A DNA stretch of 64,000 bases from Balanoglossus misakiensis. Its lineage: Eukaryota > Hemichordata. Location: contig CM082583.2 in assembly GCA_040954595.2 (NCBI GenBank), positions 11,346,001-11,410,000 of the forward strand, written 5' to 3'. The notes below the pieces were generated by a model. It was not told the DNA's origin. It searched no databases and saw only the letters and a program-made list of their open reading frames with translations. Positions 14,201 through 27,500 of the stretch are shown piece by piece. Made by a program: the position numbers and the translations under genes. Positions within the stretch are counted from its first letter, which is position 1; every line of letters starts with the position of its first letter.

Positions 14201-15437
14201 TGAATCGATTCTGAAGACTTCAAAGTACAGGTGGTACCGATATCTTTCTTGCAGACATTGTGCATTCAACCATAGACAGTGTATGATTCAATGGATTTGT
14301 ACATACATTGACAAGGACTTAATTCACTAGAGAATATTCAGATTCTCATCTTCATCTCGGTGGCCGTCTCCCAGGCTAATTTGTTTTTGCTTTATGGTTA
14401 TCTCCATGCAGGATTCATTCAAAACGGAAATCTGTGCAGAGAATTCAGTACTATCTTCAAGATGTTGTTTCATTTCCGTGAATAATCCAAGTTGAATGCA
14501 AAATGAAATCCCTTTGAATTTGTCCAATCTTGTTATAAAAGAACGAAGAATTCAGCGCAATTCTGATTTATTTAAAATAATTGTCTTCATTATGTTTCAC
14601 TTTAGGCAGCTATGGTGAAAACATGTGACCTGCTTACTGTGACAGGGTTCCGAGAAAAACTAACTTGCACCAGCAAATATTTGCATTCGGTGCAGTAGAC
14701 GGTTTAACCTGGTAAACACTGTGGTTCGCTGCAGCCCTGGTCTGTTTGCTGACATGTACATTGTACATGCACATAGGTTCTACAGAGGAATTCGGAAAGT
14801 GAACGATTTTACCTGTGCAGGGACGGAATGATTAGTTGTTAGCTCTTCAGTTTAAGGTCAGGTCATTGTTTTTCAATGATGTTTGATGGATGTGTTTTCT
14901 TTTCAATTCCCACACTTCACAACACTCATGAAATCTTGATGCTCTGGTACTAAAAGTAAGAGGTTTACTTTTCTTCTTTGAGTTAGGAGATGTACCATAA
15001 ATTATTTATCCGTACGGAGGCAAATGATTCGATTTTCTTCACTTTCTGTGCAGTACAACTCGGCCATTTTGTGTCTGGTAGCCGTGGCAACAGGTCAAAA
15101 CCCAAGCCTGGAGTTGGAAGGGGCAAGCACGCCACGCTCACATTTAGCATTGATGGATGGCGCAGAACGACTAGTTACAGAATTCCTAACCCGATAGTTC
15201 AGACTTGCCAGTGAATTCAGATGATTAGTCTGAGATAATTAATGCCGTTTTACTCTCGTGGCATCTGTCAAACTAACCGACCAATAAGCGAGGAGCCCCC
15301 CTCCTATAGTTCACCTGCAGTAGTGATACACTTTTCAAGTATATATCAGGTATTAATGTCACTGCATACATTTACCTACATGTGGTGGGATTTTCCAGGT
15401 ATTGGTGTCAAGCATTGTGGGTTTTAATGGAGTGTCC
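8232..15437. other. no gene recognised
   Basis: Non-coding-looking sequence, either intergenic or intron if the exon at 8135 is real. No further exon with good splice signals and codon bias was found. Confidence 0.55.
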
Positions 15438-15440
15438 TAA

Positions 15441-15482
15441 GGCTGCATTCACAAACACCTCTGGAGGGGGGGCGGGAGAATT
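15441..15482 (+). repeat. left terminal inverted repeat
   Basis: Begins GGCTGCATTCACAAACACC, then CTCTGG, a G run, CGGGAGAATT. Pairs with 16201-16243. Confidence 0.85.
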
Positions 15483-15600
15483 GAGGGGGGGGATTTGAAA
15501 AAATTGAGGGTATGTAAGGGGGGGGATTTGGAATAATTTGGGGACTGAAAGGGGGGGACTTGAAAACTTTAACGACTAAATATTTATTTTGAGTCCACAA

Positions 15601-15925
15601 AAATGCAGTTTCGCGCCCTTTATTTTACAAAATTTTCTAATGTGGGAGGGGGACACCCCCTCCCACACCCACCCCCTCCATTCTTCAACACCTTTCAATT
15701 ATTGACTGGTTTATCTAGTGTCCCAGGTCAGGGGACTTGCCCCACCCCATGATAACTTTGAGCGGTGACGGTTAAATTTGTCCTCCCCAACATACCGGTA
15801 GTTGAGTTAATTTGTTTTTGCCGGGTTCATTAAAATGCAGCTTTGAGCTCTGTATTTTAGAAAATTTTCTTACGTGGGAGGGGGACACCCCCTCCCAAAC
15901 CCACCCCCTTCAATTCTCGGTTTAC
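15601..15925 (+). repeat. diverged direct duplication with two GC hairpins inside the element
   Basis: The blocks at about 15601-15690 and 15834-15922 share the order AAAATTTTCT, GTGGGAGGGGG, ACA, CCCCCTCCCA, ACCCACCCCC, with scattered differences. Each contains a near-perfect hairpin with a 3-base loop: arms of 12 bp at 15641-15667 and 10 bp at 15875-15897. Probably a tandem duplication in the ancestral element. Confidence 0.7.
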
Positions 15926-16200
15926 AATGTCTCCCAACACAGAATACAAATATATGTACTTAAAAAATAAAAACAATGTTCAGTTTTAATACCCACTGAT
16001 GAGGGGAAACATCAGTTTCAAATTCTTTTCATGGGAGCGCTGTTTTTCTTTTTACAAGATAGATAGGTGATGTGTTTTGCTCTGTGAAAGAAAATGGGGG
16101 GGGGGGGATTTCAAAATTTTGGCAGTTCGGAAGGGGGGGATTTGAAAATATTGGCAGTTCGGAAGGGGGGCATTTGAAAATTAGCGGTAAAAAAAATTGA

Positions 16201-16243
16201 ATTCTCCCGCCCCCCCCCTCCAGAGGTGTTTGTGAATGCAGCC
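16201..16243 (-). repeat. right terminal inverted repeat
   Basis: Reads ATTCTCCCG, a run of nine C, then TCCAGAGGTGTTTGTG and AATGCAGCC, the complement of the left end with a slightly longer homopolymer. Confidence 0.85.
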
Positions 16244-16951
16244 TAAGGCTATTTTATTTCCTCCAACCTGAAAAAGTCACACAGCAACTTCCTGAACCCA
16301 TCATCCTGAACCCGTGGTCTTTTATACAATTGACATATTACCTATCATAAGTATGGTAACTTTCCTGCAGGTTTTTTCTTACTCAACAAAGTATGTACTC
16401 TTCTTCCCATCTTGTAAATTACTTCAATCATAGAATTCTGAAAAAAACTTGGGTTACTCAAATACTGGTGAATGTCTGTTGCTGTGGGGCTAGTCATTGA
16501 GAACGATTGGTTCAAAAAAATTCAAATTTTGAGCAAAGTGAAACTGAGTGAATTCATAAATTGAAATATCGTGTACATCCACAATCGTGTGACCTCAAAG
16601 CCATTAGCCGACTCACTAGCGGTTCATCAGTGATCTCTGTGACGCAAGAAAATCCAGGGACAACTCAGAATTTTTCCCAAATTCCCATTTTTGACCCCAA
16701 ATGGGGCCGGGTTATTCCTTGTCAGAGGGGGGTACTTGTTCTTGGAAAAATGAAAGTGCAAGTTGGTGTTCTTTAAATTGGTTTAATCTCATTACAGAGT
16801 TACAGTGTAGCTAAAAATACATAATCTTAGACGTCAGTCAAAATCCAATAATCTTAATTAAGTAAAAGGCTTGAGTTGGCTGAACATGAGTATTGATTAT
16901 ATTTCTACATGCATTGAACAGCAGGCTTCATACTGATCTACACAGTGGTGT

Positions 16952-16964
16952 GGGGGGGGGGGGG
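16952..16964 (+). repeat. 13-nt poly-G run
   Basis: Uninterrupted G13 about 0.7 kb right of the transposon-like element. Confidence 0.95.
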
Positions 16965-19484
16965 AGGTGGCGTTAACGTCAGGGTTGTTACATGTTTTAT
17001 TTTGCATGTTTTAAGTACAGTATAACCACAGTATAAAACAGTAACACAATAAATAAGAAATCCGGCAAAAAATGAGTCCCAGAAACTATAGAAACAGTGA
17101 CTTTGTCAGACAGTGTAGATCTACTGATTCGAAATGAGACAGGCCAACACACAGTGCTTGTACTTTTTGCTGATGGACAGGGCTCCTGACACATGTACAA
17201 TTGGGTGCACAAGGGCTTCACGTTTAATGGGAATTTTATGAGTAGTCAATCATGGGTGGATGACATCACAGATGCGAAGCCCAGGAAATTCACCTTTATG
17301 GCACGGACATAGTTGTGCTGTCGATGCATTTTGTAGGATGCCTTGAGGCCGGCCATTGATTCGTGTCGCCACCGTCATCTTCCCCGATTATACTTTTTAC
17401 GATGTTAAGGTTGATGAGAAGTGTAAATATGGAACCGAGTAATTTCTCCCTTATCTGTAAAATGTATACTGAAAAACATGTCTGTAAATCACTAGTTTGC
17501 TGTATTAGCTAATTTATAGCTGAGTGTGTGAATTGGTTAATTTAAAATGTTGCCAATTCAATCATTTCTCCATATTTACTGATTGTACTCAAAATTAAAA
17601 GAAACAAGCTGTTACTATCAAAATGTTAAGTGTCATGCTATTGTAGTTAATACTATTCAATTTTCAACAGCATCAGGTCATTAAAAATATGTTACTATAA
17701 TTTTCACACTCATCACTTATCACATTTCTTCAGAAAATTCATACACTGTTTTGAATTCACATGCAAGAGATTGCATTCAGTTTTTAGTTTTCGCATTTCA
17801 TGTAAGCCAAGCCGCGGCGACTTTTGATGTTTTCCAGCGAGAACCCTGGGGAGACTGTGACACACAAAATGCAACACTCAGCATAAATACCATTGCTTTC
17901 ATTTCCTTTCCTTATCACTGCTCCATCTGAAAGACATGTACAGAAAGATTTGGACTCCAGAGATTATTACTTGGCTGCTTGCCCAGTGATATGTCGACGT
18001 TTCATGAAAATCGGTTACTTTCATTACCTCATAAAATGGCAATTTTGTATGATTATGTTGGAATGAAGTAATCTCTTTTACATGGGCCCATGCACGCCAA
18101 CCACATTTGGTGTAAAATTTTTACTTTATTATTCTAAATTTGCACATCACACTAACCTCACTCTTTTTATGGTTTGTTTGTTCAACAGAAACCTGTCGGA
18201 TGGCATTTTCTCCCCAAAGTGCACCACTTTATGTAAGTATCCATGTCAAGTTGAAAAAAGCAGAGCAGAGAATTTTAAAGGCTTGGTGCTAAGAATATAA
18301 ATGATGCGTAGACGATACAAGATGTCACCAGGGAGTTGGGGAAAAATCTTGACAGCTTGTTTTCTCTCTGCTCTGTCTTCTCAACGGTTTACTCAATAGA
18401 TGGAAACTATAGTAAAGTATTTCTTCACTTCACATATATTATCTTTCAAGGAGTATTCTCAGAAGTACATGTATGTCGTTTTTGAAAGCCTTGCGTGAAT
18501 GTCAATGTTAATAATTACCCTAATTACAAGGTTGCACTGTGACAAGCTATTTTTGGAGTTTGGACCATTATTCAAGGAAAAAGAAACCCATGTACTGAAG
18601 TGGAATGATTTTAAAAAACTTCTTTATGATCATCTAAAAGGCTTTGTATTGTTTGTTGAGCTTTATAGTGATGATGCTATTAAAGGTAAATTTATGTTTA
18701 TATGCAGGTCATTAAGAGGCTCAAAGCTTTATAAACCTCTTTTTGCATCATAAAAAGATGATTTTCTGCTGTAACAGAAGAGCCAAGCAAAGCTTAAGTT
18801 TGATTGATATTGGTTTTCTTTCAACCTGTCAGTGTGTGGAGACGTTACACACAGTTTGATTTGATTGTCAGGTCTTGATGTAATAATTCAACCTGCTTGT
18901 ATTTAGATTTCTTGCCAGTGTTGCACATGCGTACAGCAGGCAGTGTGAAAAAATGTCACTTTTTGCAAGTCAGCTGACGAAGACGGAACTGTAGAGGGCG
19001 ATGACACATGTACGTGTTCAGAATGAAACATGTTGAACAGTTGAAAGGCACTGACAGGTGTTCAAGAGATAAAATCTTATTGGTTCTCGTATAAAAGTAG
19101 AAACAGAAATACTGAACATGAATTGGCAAGCAGGTTGAACAAACATGATACCCCATTCGTGTGATTATTAAACTGATCCGGACTGAAGGTCATTATGGTC
19201 TGTTCAGTTGCCATGGTTTACCATTGCTATTGAACTTGTCCAGTGTTCAAGGGGAAGGACAGAAAAAGGGAAGGAATGCTTTAATTATAAAAAATGCCAG
19301 GATTTTCATTTCATCAACTGTGGCTTTTATTAAACATTGTTGAAGGAAGCTACATTGTAATGTCCCCTTCCATCTGGGGTCAAAAGATCCACTTGTTGTC
19401 ATGGTGATATGGATCCTGTGGCATCCATGTCTCCCCTTGTGAAGTTCTTGATTTTCGTTGAATCTTTAAATTCTGATGCATGTT

Positions 19485-19503
19485 GAGAGAGAGAGAGAGA
19501 GAG
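19485..19503 (+). repeat. (GA)n microsatellite
   Basis: Perfect GA run upstream of exon 1. Confidence 0.9.
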
Positions 19504-21500
19504 CAGTAGTGTGACTTCATTACAGTGCTGCCTAGATGCAAAGTCACAGCCAGTTTATGTTGACTACGCAGTGAAGCAAGTTTTGTCTTGATTACTGCAT
19601 GCTTTAATGCGATGTCACTCGCATTCAGTCAGGAGGACATATTTTAGTGCATGAAGTACCATCAACCACAAAAATACAGTCATTTCTAATTTACCTAATA
19701 AGCATGTCCAGGTATATGATAACTGGTATATGATAACCCCCTGTTGTGAATGCTGGACCAGACTGAGTGTATTTCTGTAATGGATTTCACAGCAGAAGGT
19801 TTTCGATTCTTAATTCCCCAGCAGAAATGTTAGTAGTTTTGATGCAAAGGATTTTTGTTGTTACTGGCTTCCATTGACCTTAGTCAACCAAGTGGCAATT
19901 ATTCAAGGATGCTCTCAACAAAAGGACGTTGAAGGTCGAAATCGCAATACAACGTGATTTGGATAATGACCTTTAGTTGAACTTGGGGGGAATAAATCAG
20001 TTGCAAGAATTAAAATGATTAATCACTTTCTTCCTGTTGCTAACAACTGCAACTGTAAACTTTCAACCACAAATCAGTTGTTGTTTTGATGTATGGGGGT
20101 GTTGACACGACCAATATGTCTTGTCAGAAAATTACTTCTTGTTTATGAACTCATGGCTCTGCTGAGGGGCTGACACTGCCCCCAATGTGACCTGGTGGTG
20201 CTGGCATGTGCTGACCCTGCTTTTAGTGAGTGTTGGCAGGGTCAACTCGGGGTGCCCACTTAAGAATCAATTTCATCTCCCAGTTGGTTTGCTGAGATTG
20301 TGTAGTGTGAAATCTTGTTTCGCAGAAGTACTTGTCATCAGTCATTTGTATATTCTCATCTGTATATCTGTAACTGTTATTTGATGGAATGCATGCAAGG
20401 AATGGGTGAGGTTTGGTTGGTGATTGCTTTTTATATAAGCTGCATTGACCACAACACAAGTGCAGCGCTATGGCTGGGTTTATCAACATTACTCAGACTG
20501 GCATGCTTCTAAATTACCCTTTTCCGTGATGTCATTTTTGTATCAAAGTTCCTGCCCTTTTACAAGACTTTTGGCATGGCCTGACCCATATGATTAGAAA
20601 CATTGTATGTCTCCTTAGTTTTGTATGCACGTGATTTGTTTTCTCCAGTGTGTGAAAACATCTATTTATAGGACTTCTCTCGGGCAGAGAGGTCACTGAA
20701 CTTCAACCACATTACTGGCCAAGATCAAACATAATACAGACCTGTCAATAAATATTATTGACTTACAATTGTAATTGCCATTCACCTGTTTAAAATAAGA
20801 CTTATGTGTTTAGGTTGATGACCTATTTCATATTTTGAATGCACAAACATGATGAACACTGCAATAATGTTTAAAGCCAGGTTGTGTTTTTCAGGTTGAG
20901 CAAACCTCGAGAGATTCGGGTTTCCAGATCATAAAAACTCCTGCCCAAAAATGTACAACAGATAGACAATAGGTTTCAATGTCAGAGCCGAAAAAACATC
21001 AGGCACTCCGGACACTTGAAGGTCTTTCTTTAAAAAAATGTTGGCTTGCGGGCCAACAACATGTATTGACACAAAGGTTAGGTGGTCATTTCAGTGGCTT
21101 CATTTTCCTGGGTTGTTGTCCCTTGGTGTTTTTTGTTATGGTGGAGATAGACTGGCTGTTAAAAATAAACAATCAGACATGTACAAACTTTGATGGATTT
21201 CAACAAATTTTGGCCAGGTGCATTACATGTATAAGAGAATCTGCATCTGGTTTTGTAAAACAAATGAAAAAACACACATTGTTGGAAGTTTACAACATGT
21301 CGCAGTGAATCACCAACTTATTAAACAGTAACCTATTGTATTGAAGTGCAGGTAGGCCAAAGGAAGTGATAAGAGGTGTTCTGTTGTCAATTGGTGTTTA
21401 CAATTTTCACAGATTGTTTGACATCACTCAAGTGTTTACATCACTACCAGACATTAGTCAGGGTCCCAGGTCTGTGTGCGACAGGAAGTTGGTGAATTAA

Positions 21501-21535
21501 GTTTTGTCCACAGTCGTTCTTGATCACAATCCAAA
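21501..21535 (+). promoter_or_regulatory. acceptor-like sequence or 5'UTR before the main ATG
   Basis: TTTTGTCCACAG ends at 21513 and is followed by 22 bases to the ATG. Either this is a real splice acceptor and the first non-coding exon lies further left, or transcription begins nearby. An ETS-like CAGGAAGT sits at 21482. No TATA box is seen. Confidence 0.3.
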
Positions 21536-21577
21536 ATGCCTAGCCTGCAGAACATGGCCGGTGTTTTGCCGCCCCAG
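21536..21577 (+). CDS. AKAP13-like: exon 1: start of the long isoform
   Basis: Encodes [14 protein letters not shown] (residues 1-14) and ends in a perfect GTAAGT donor in phase 0, which matches exon 2. The ATG has A at -3. The codons are non-repetitive and read straight into the family-conserved exon 2. The non-coding part may begin at 21514, after an acceptor-like TTTTGTCCACAG, so a separate 5'UTR exon further upstream is possible. Confidence 0.75.
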
Positions 21578-24500
21578 GTAAGTTTTCACCCGATAGACAG
21601 GAGTTCGGATAGCGTTGCACATCTTGTTGTACTACTTCTCAAGAGGAAAAAGTGCTTATGCTGGTCTGTGTTTATCATTCACAATGTCATTGATTATAAA
21701 TTGCATTGCGAGGCATTACGGTACACCGTTAGGTTTTCGACTTGCGCAGTTGTCGTGACAAACTGAAGCATTCTATTTGGTAATTTAGCAATAAAGCAAA
21801 TCACCGTTCAGCTATCGCTGCTCCTCATCAGTACTGAATTGCAAATAAGTGAAATCCAGTACCGACCAATAAGTTCTTGATGCATTTCCTAGATTCTTCT
21901 GCGATTACTTCAGGGGATACTCGATCTCGTCTGTCGTTTCACCTGATTTTTTTTTTGGGGGGGGGGGTTCTCAGTCTAGCTGTATGCCTTTCTCACTCTG
22001 GAAATCTTACCTGTTGATGGCTTTGTGTGATTTTATGTTTATGAATAACTATGGACATGAGGTTTCCGTCAGAATCTTGTCATGTTATCACTTTGACAGC
22101 AAAGTAAAGTTTTTAAAATCGGGGGCCAATTCAGTCATCAATAGCAGGGAAATAATGGCTTGTCTGTCTGCAGGTCTAAATGAAAAGTTACATAAACCTT
22201 TATCTTTCCCACAGTTGCTATAATTCAGTGTTTTCAAAGAACTGTCAGTTTGATTTTAAGACAAAGGCACCAAGTTGTACCTGTTTGCACCACTTCTATT
22301 CTGTGACAATTAAACATTTTATTTGTTGAAAGGTTATGACATATTACGTGTGTGAAGACCATTCATATACTCACAATAGTATATATGACAAAGTGTGAGG
22401 GTCGTAGCTGCAGTCACGTACGCAAACTCTTCCAGGGGGGGGGGGGGGGGATGTGTGATGACACATTTTGTTTGGTGTAAACCCAATGCCAGCAAAAGCT
22501 CAAGAACTATACAAAAGTATTTATGACCTGAAATAAACTTTGTCCAACACAAACTAATACTACTGGTTCATCCAAATGTTTTCATCGGTGTGGGTCTGAC
22601 CACTTGGCACATGATAAAGCAATTTGCAGTGATTGAACATTTACCTGTAAATATGTTGTTGCAGCAACAACCCTGTTTACAAAAAACTTTCATGGTCCAG
22701 TACCAGTGCAGTGCTATTCAAAATCTGAGAGAAGACTCAAAATTGGGCCCTTTTGTATAAAGGAAATGCTAGAAACATGTAGATAGATAGGTAGATAGTT
22801 GTCTTTTGTTGCTGGTGGTTAAAAAAATCAGCAAATGAGCTTTACGAGAATTAAATCCGATGACAGTCATCAGCAGGTTGAAAGGCGACTAATTGACTTC
22901 AATGTAATTGGATAACCAGGGTGGCGTATTGTTTGTTGCTAAGGCGTTGTAGCGTGGGCACATGGACAACACGTGAGGTTGCCTTAATCATTTCATTTAA
23001 AGTGGTGGCTCATTTGATTATCCTAATGTATTTCAAGGTTGAAGACAGTCACGTTGACGATCACACTATGTATTTGTCTGTCTGTCTGTCTGTTCCCCTG
23101 TCTTGGTGTGTCCATGGCTATTTGTCGTGGTGTGTCTGTCACTTTCTCTGTCTTTCTCTCAGCACATGCCAAATATATGTCCCACCATCCGGATGATCCC
23201 TAATGGCAAAACTTTAGTAATTAATGTACAACTGAAGTTGACTGAATCTGAACTGTGTATACCACAAGTAGTCCTTGCGAATATCTATTTACATATGCTG
23301 TGTTGAAAGCGGTGATTGGCCCAATAAGAGGGTAGAATAAACTTGCGCTGTAATCTGTTTGACAGGCAGTGTTTCACACACTACAACATTTACATATGTA
23401 TGCATTCATGCAGAGTTTGGTATTCTAATTCAGTGTTATTGCAAGATCAAAACTTGAGCTTGTGTTTCTGTGTGAGGGAAGTAACCACAGTACCACCTCA
23501 GTTACAGTGCCATGAGCAAAAACACCTCCAGGCATAACAAGTTTCTCCGTAGTCTACCTGTGGACAAACCGCCAGGAAATTGGGTGCCTTAGAAAAAAAA
23601 ATCCATGTTATTTTACCTTTGTATCTGAAGTTTTGAAAGTTCATAATGATTTTCAAGTCTATATGTTATCTACACCGCCCCAGATTGGTAAGTTAAACAC
23701 ATCTTCTCCAGTAAATGGTGTTTTTTTCCATGGAAGATTGCATGAGTAGCGGGTTAGTCTTTCTCTTGGTTGAAGCAGAAATTCCAGAACCGTAGCCAAA
23801 TATTTGTGGATCTGTGCGACAGTCCTGAGACCACTTAGGGTCTCAGGGAGCCAGACTTGTTTGTTGTGGTGTCTGAGAAAAGCAAACAAACTCAATTTGA
23901 GAAAGACAAAGGTATACATTAGGATTTCTTTACAGATATTGGTTTTTTAACTGCTAGTTTATAGAGAGTAACTACATGTAGGTCAGAAACGATGATAGAA
24001 AAGTTCTAACTTTATTTTAAAACTTTATACGCATCATTTATCATGTTTGAAAGAAAAAACGAGAATGCTTTCAGATCATGACCATTATAATGTCAAGGGC
24101 TTACTCAAATTTTGCAACAAAAATAGTTTTGAATCTCAGGGTCTTGGTCAATTTTGCTGAACTATTTTGCATATTTCTATTAAGAATGTTTTATATATTT
24201 ATATTCAATAGTCAGTGTGTGTGTGTGTGTGTGTGTGTTTTCAGTGAAGGTTGTATCAGTATTCTGAAGGGAGCTCAAGAGAATTGAAATGGAGACCATG
24301 AACTGTCCAGTGTATAATAATAAGCACAGTAAGACTTCAATTAAATTACTGCCTGTCAGTTGTTAATAGTAATCATTTGGCTGTAGGGGAGCTATCAGTG
24401 TAACTGATGGCATACTTAGATACAGGAATTTCTGCATGGTGAACCTCAATGGTTGATCTCTACTGAGCACCGAACAGTGAAACGGAATAGCAAAGAACCG

Positions 24501-27500
24501 ACTGATGGGTGTGTGAAGAGTTTAGGAGGAGAGGGGAAGGAGATGGCAGAGTAGAAGAGATGGGATGGAAAGTTTGTCACTTTGTAACAGTTCATTTACC
24601 TCGTTACTTAAACTGGGACAAAGTCGCTCACTTTTGACATTATTTTTGTTGTTTTGGTTACGTTTGGTAGCTTATGACCAAATCTGGCAATTAACCAGTT
24701 TATAGTGTCTCGCGTCAAAAGTTTTCTCGGTCTCAGTGCAACAGTGATGTGAAAATAAAAAAGTAATGGTTTGAATGACATGCTCATGGCCAAACATGTG
24801 CCAATAGACTTGTAAAGTACAGCAGGGGGTCCCATTGGTATACATCAGACCTCACGTGTGAATCCGCGTGCCTCGTGTTTGCTTTGCCCGTGGCGTTTCT
24901 CGGTGGCATAGCTGTCTACGTCAAGTAGTTGTCACTGAACAGAGAAGGTCGTAGTAACTTCGCAGAAGTGGGAAGGATTTGGCTAGACTTTATTCGGGGC
25001 ATAGAGGGTGGTTGAGGGGGGGGGGGGTGGCGTCTCCTCTGAAATTTGACATTGTAGTTCCCTTTAAACTTGAAGGAACTCGACTGATGGGTATTGAATG
25101 CAATCCCTTCACCTCAAATGAGCATCAGAAAATGTGAGAGAGAAAAACTATCTTGCTGGAAGCTTGAACACACCAGGTGTGTTGAGAACTTTAATGATCA
25201 TGTGAAAGGCGTCATCATTAGTCCTCACTCCACCCTGTCATTTTTCGTTGCAAAAACTGCAAAAAGGTTCTTTTCTTCCACCAAGGATGCTAAACTATAG
25301 AATCGGCATACCTTCTGGGCAAGGAATGCTGAACTCTTTTCGGTAACTGTCGCCGGCGGTAGTCGTAAAACTTTTGTTGCATGTTACACAAGTCACTCTC
25401 CTGATTAGAGGTGTCTAGTGGTGTGACCCTGAAAGCTGGCAGATTCCGTAGTCTTAGTGGTTTCACAAAAGGTAATGCACCGTGTAACAAGCTAATAAAA
25501 GCCGTCCATAGACGAGACGAGCAGGACACAGCATGCTTATTGTTGTAATTCCATGTTACATCGAGCATGGATTTGTAAATCTGGTTAATTGGCTCTATTT
25601 AATGCAAACATTTACAGTTATGTAGTACCCTTGTATTAGTCTTTCAGGAAGTCCCAGCTCTGAGCTCCTTCAACATTTTCTCATCGGCAGCTTGTTGTTG
25701 TTCCAAATCTAATTTGTGAAGATGAAGTTATAAATATAGATAGCTGCATAATAAACCCTTCAAGGCAAAAGTCATCAAAGCTATTGACTTTAATTTCACC
25801 TGGACCAGACTCGAACCCCTCCCCTTCTTGCAAGTGGCAAGTCTGCTGCAAGTCTCTTTAAACCTGTTACCTTCTGACTCAATATTCGCTTTTGTTGAAA
25901 GTAATTAGCAAACATTCTCAAATGATTTTTTCATTTTTGTTTCTCCGTAGGGTGGTAAAACAGTAGTGGTAGCGTTTGCTGATGAGAATTCACTGCCTAC
26001 CATTGAGAAGGAGCTGTACCTGATATTTGAAGGATCAGAGACAAGACATGTGACGTCTGTCAACAGATTAAACACCTACACACTGCAGGCCGTTATACCA
26101 GGTGAGAAACAACGCATTTCCTAAACCATGGAGATCTGAGACTGACCATCGATGTCACGCAACCATCTTTTGCTACAAGCTTGTCCAAAGCATGTTTTAA
26201 TCTCCAAGTATTCATCTTGTCAGCAAATCACATCACTTCTGTCGCATGCGCCTGTTTTAAGTAATAAACCCATGTCGCAAAGAAGTGTCTATTTGTAAAT
26301 GTGCAGTGCCTCAACTTGCCGACATTAAATGTCTGTGCTTGAGGGTCATGTGGTCAAGTCAAAACTTTATTGTATAATTCTTTGATGTGGCCGCGAGAAT
26401 AGACGCAGGAGGCATGTTCAAGCGGTCCTCTTTATAGAGTCAATTGCCAGGTTACGTGATCAGGCCTTTGATTCAGAGCTGCCTGGCCCAAAAAGTAGGG
26501 CGGGTTACTAACTGTTCTTTGCCTTGCAGCGTACTTTTGATGGTCTTTAAGAAATTGAAATCACACTGCTTCTCAGAGTATGCAGTCCTTTGAAATGAAT
26601 TCAATCTAAATTCCATCACTTTTGAAAAATACATTCCAAGGAGTGCAATTATGCCGCCAAAGAATGTTTTTTTTCTCTCTTCCCAGAGGCAATCTCAAAT
26701 CGATGTTGAGCATTCCAAAAAAATGTTTTCTAAGATGCTTTGAAATCTCTTCTGAGTCTTGTATCTCAGTTCTCTTTTTGCACATCAAAGTAGGAGAAAT
26801 TTTAGCATTCTCCCTCAAGAATCAATACTCAAATGAATAGAACAGCTTATATTCTGAATTTTCATTCTGAATGTCACCACAAGTGGAAATTTTTTGCCAA
26901 TCTCAGCAGTTTTATTTCAAGAAATTACCAGAGTTCTATGATGCAAAGATTCTGTCCATGATTCCAGAACTACAATAAGAGCCCGGAATATTGTCTTCCC
27001 CGTAATGGAAGTGCCCTACTTTGGATAATACTGGGGGGGGGGGGGGGGGGGGGGGGAGTAAATGACAGCGGTCACCATGGTAACCATAGCAACCAAAACC
27101 AGGTCAACTCACTGCTTCCTTCCCGCTACTCTCCAAGAAGTTGGATCAAAGGAATAAAACTGTGTGTGTGTGTGTGTTCTTGCATTGAACAGTTCTGCTT
27201 CCCAATTCCAGTTTTGTCTCCGGGTGACTGCGTTTTTCCGGCATTTGGCATCACTGGGATGTTGCCTGCAGAGTATGACTGCCAGCTGCATACACTCTAC
27301 TGTAATCACAGACATGTCAGCAGATATACTTGACACCCAATGTATCAGGAGATTGGATGCACATCAATTCAAGCAGACATCATCACCAGGAAATTGATAG
27401 CAGACAGTAAAAAATATCTCATCAATGTTCAGTATTTTAACAGGCCTGTTAATCATGGATTATTAAAGGATCTTTATCCATATTTTATTGTACCTCATCA

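Larger units (their letters stand above)
15441..16243. mobile_element. non-autonomous PIF/Harbinger-like DNA transposon (803 bp)
   Basis: Terminal inverted repeats of about 42 bp starting GGCTGCATTCACAAACACC at 15441 and ending with its complement at 16243, nearly perfect, differing by poly-G length and one or two bases. It is flanked by TAA (15438-15440) and TAA (16244-16246). A TAA/TTA duplication with GG-initial ends is typical of PIF/Harbinger. No transposase frame inside. The interior holds G-rich subterminal repeats (GGGGATTTGAAAA-type) and a duplicated block. It lies about 5 kb upstream of exon 1. Confidence 0.8.
16247..21500. other. no gene recognised
   Basis: Upstream flank of exon 1 or 5' intron. 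Contains a poly-G run at 16952 and a GA microsatellite at 19485. No coding signal. Confidence 0.55.
21578..25950 (+). other. intron 1
   Basis: 4.4 kb, phase 0, GTAAGT to CCGTAG. Holds three poly-G runs, a GT and a TGTC microsatellite. No internal exon recognised. Confidence 0.75.
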
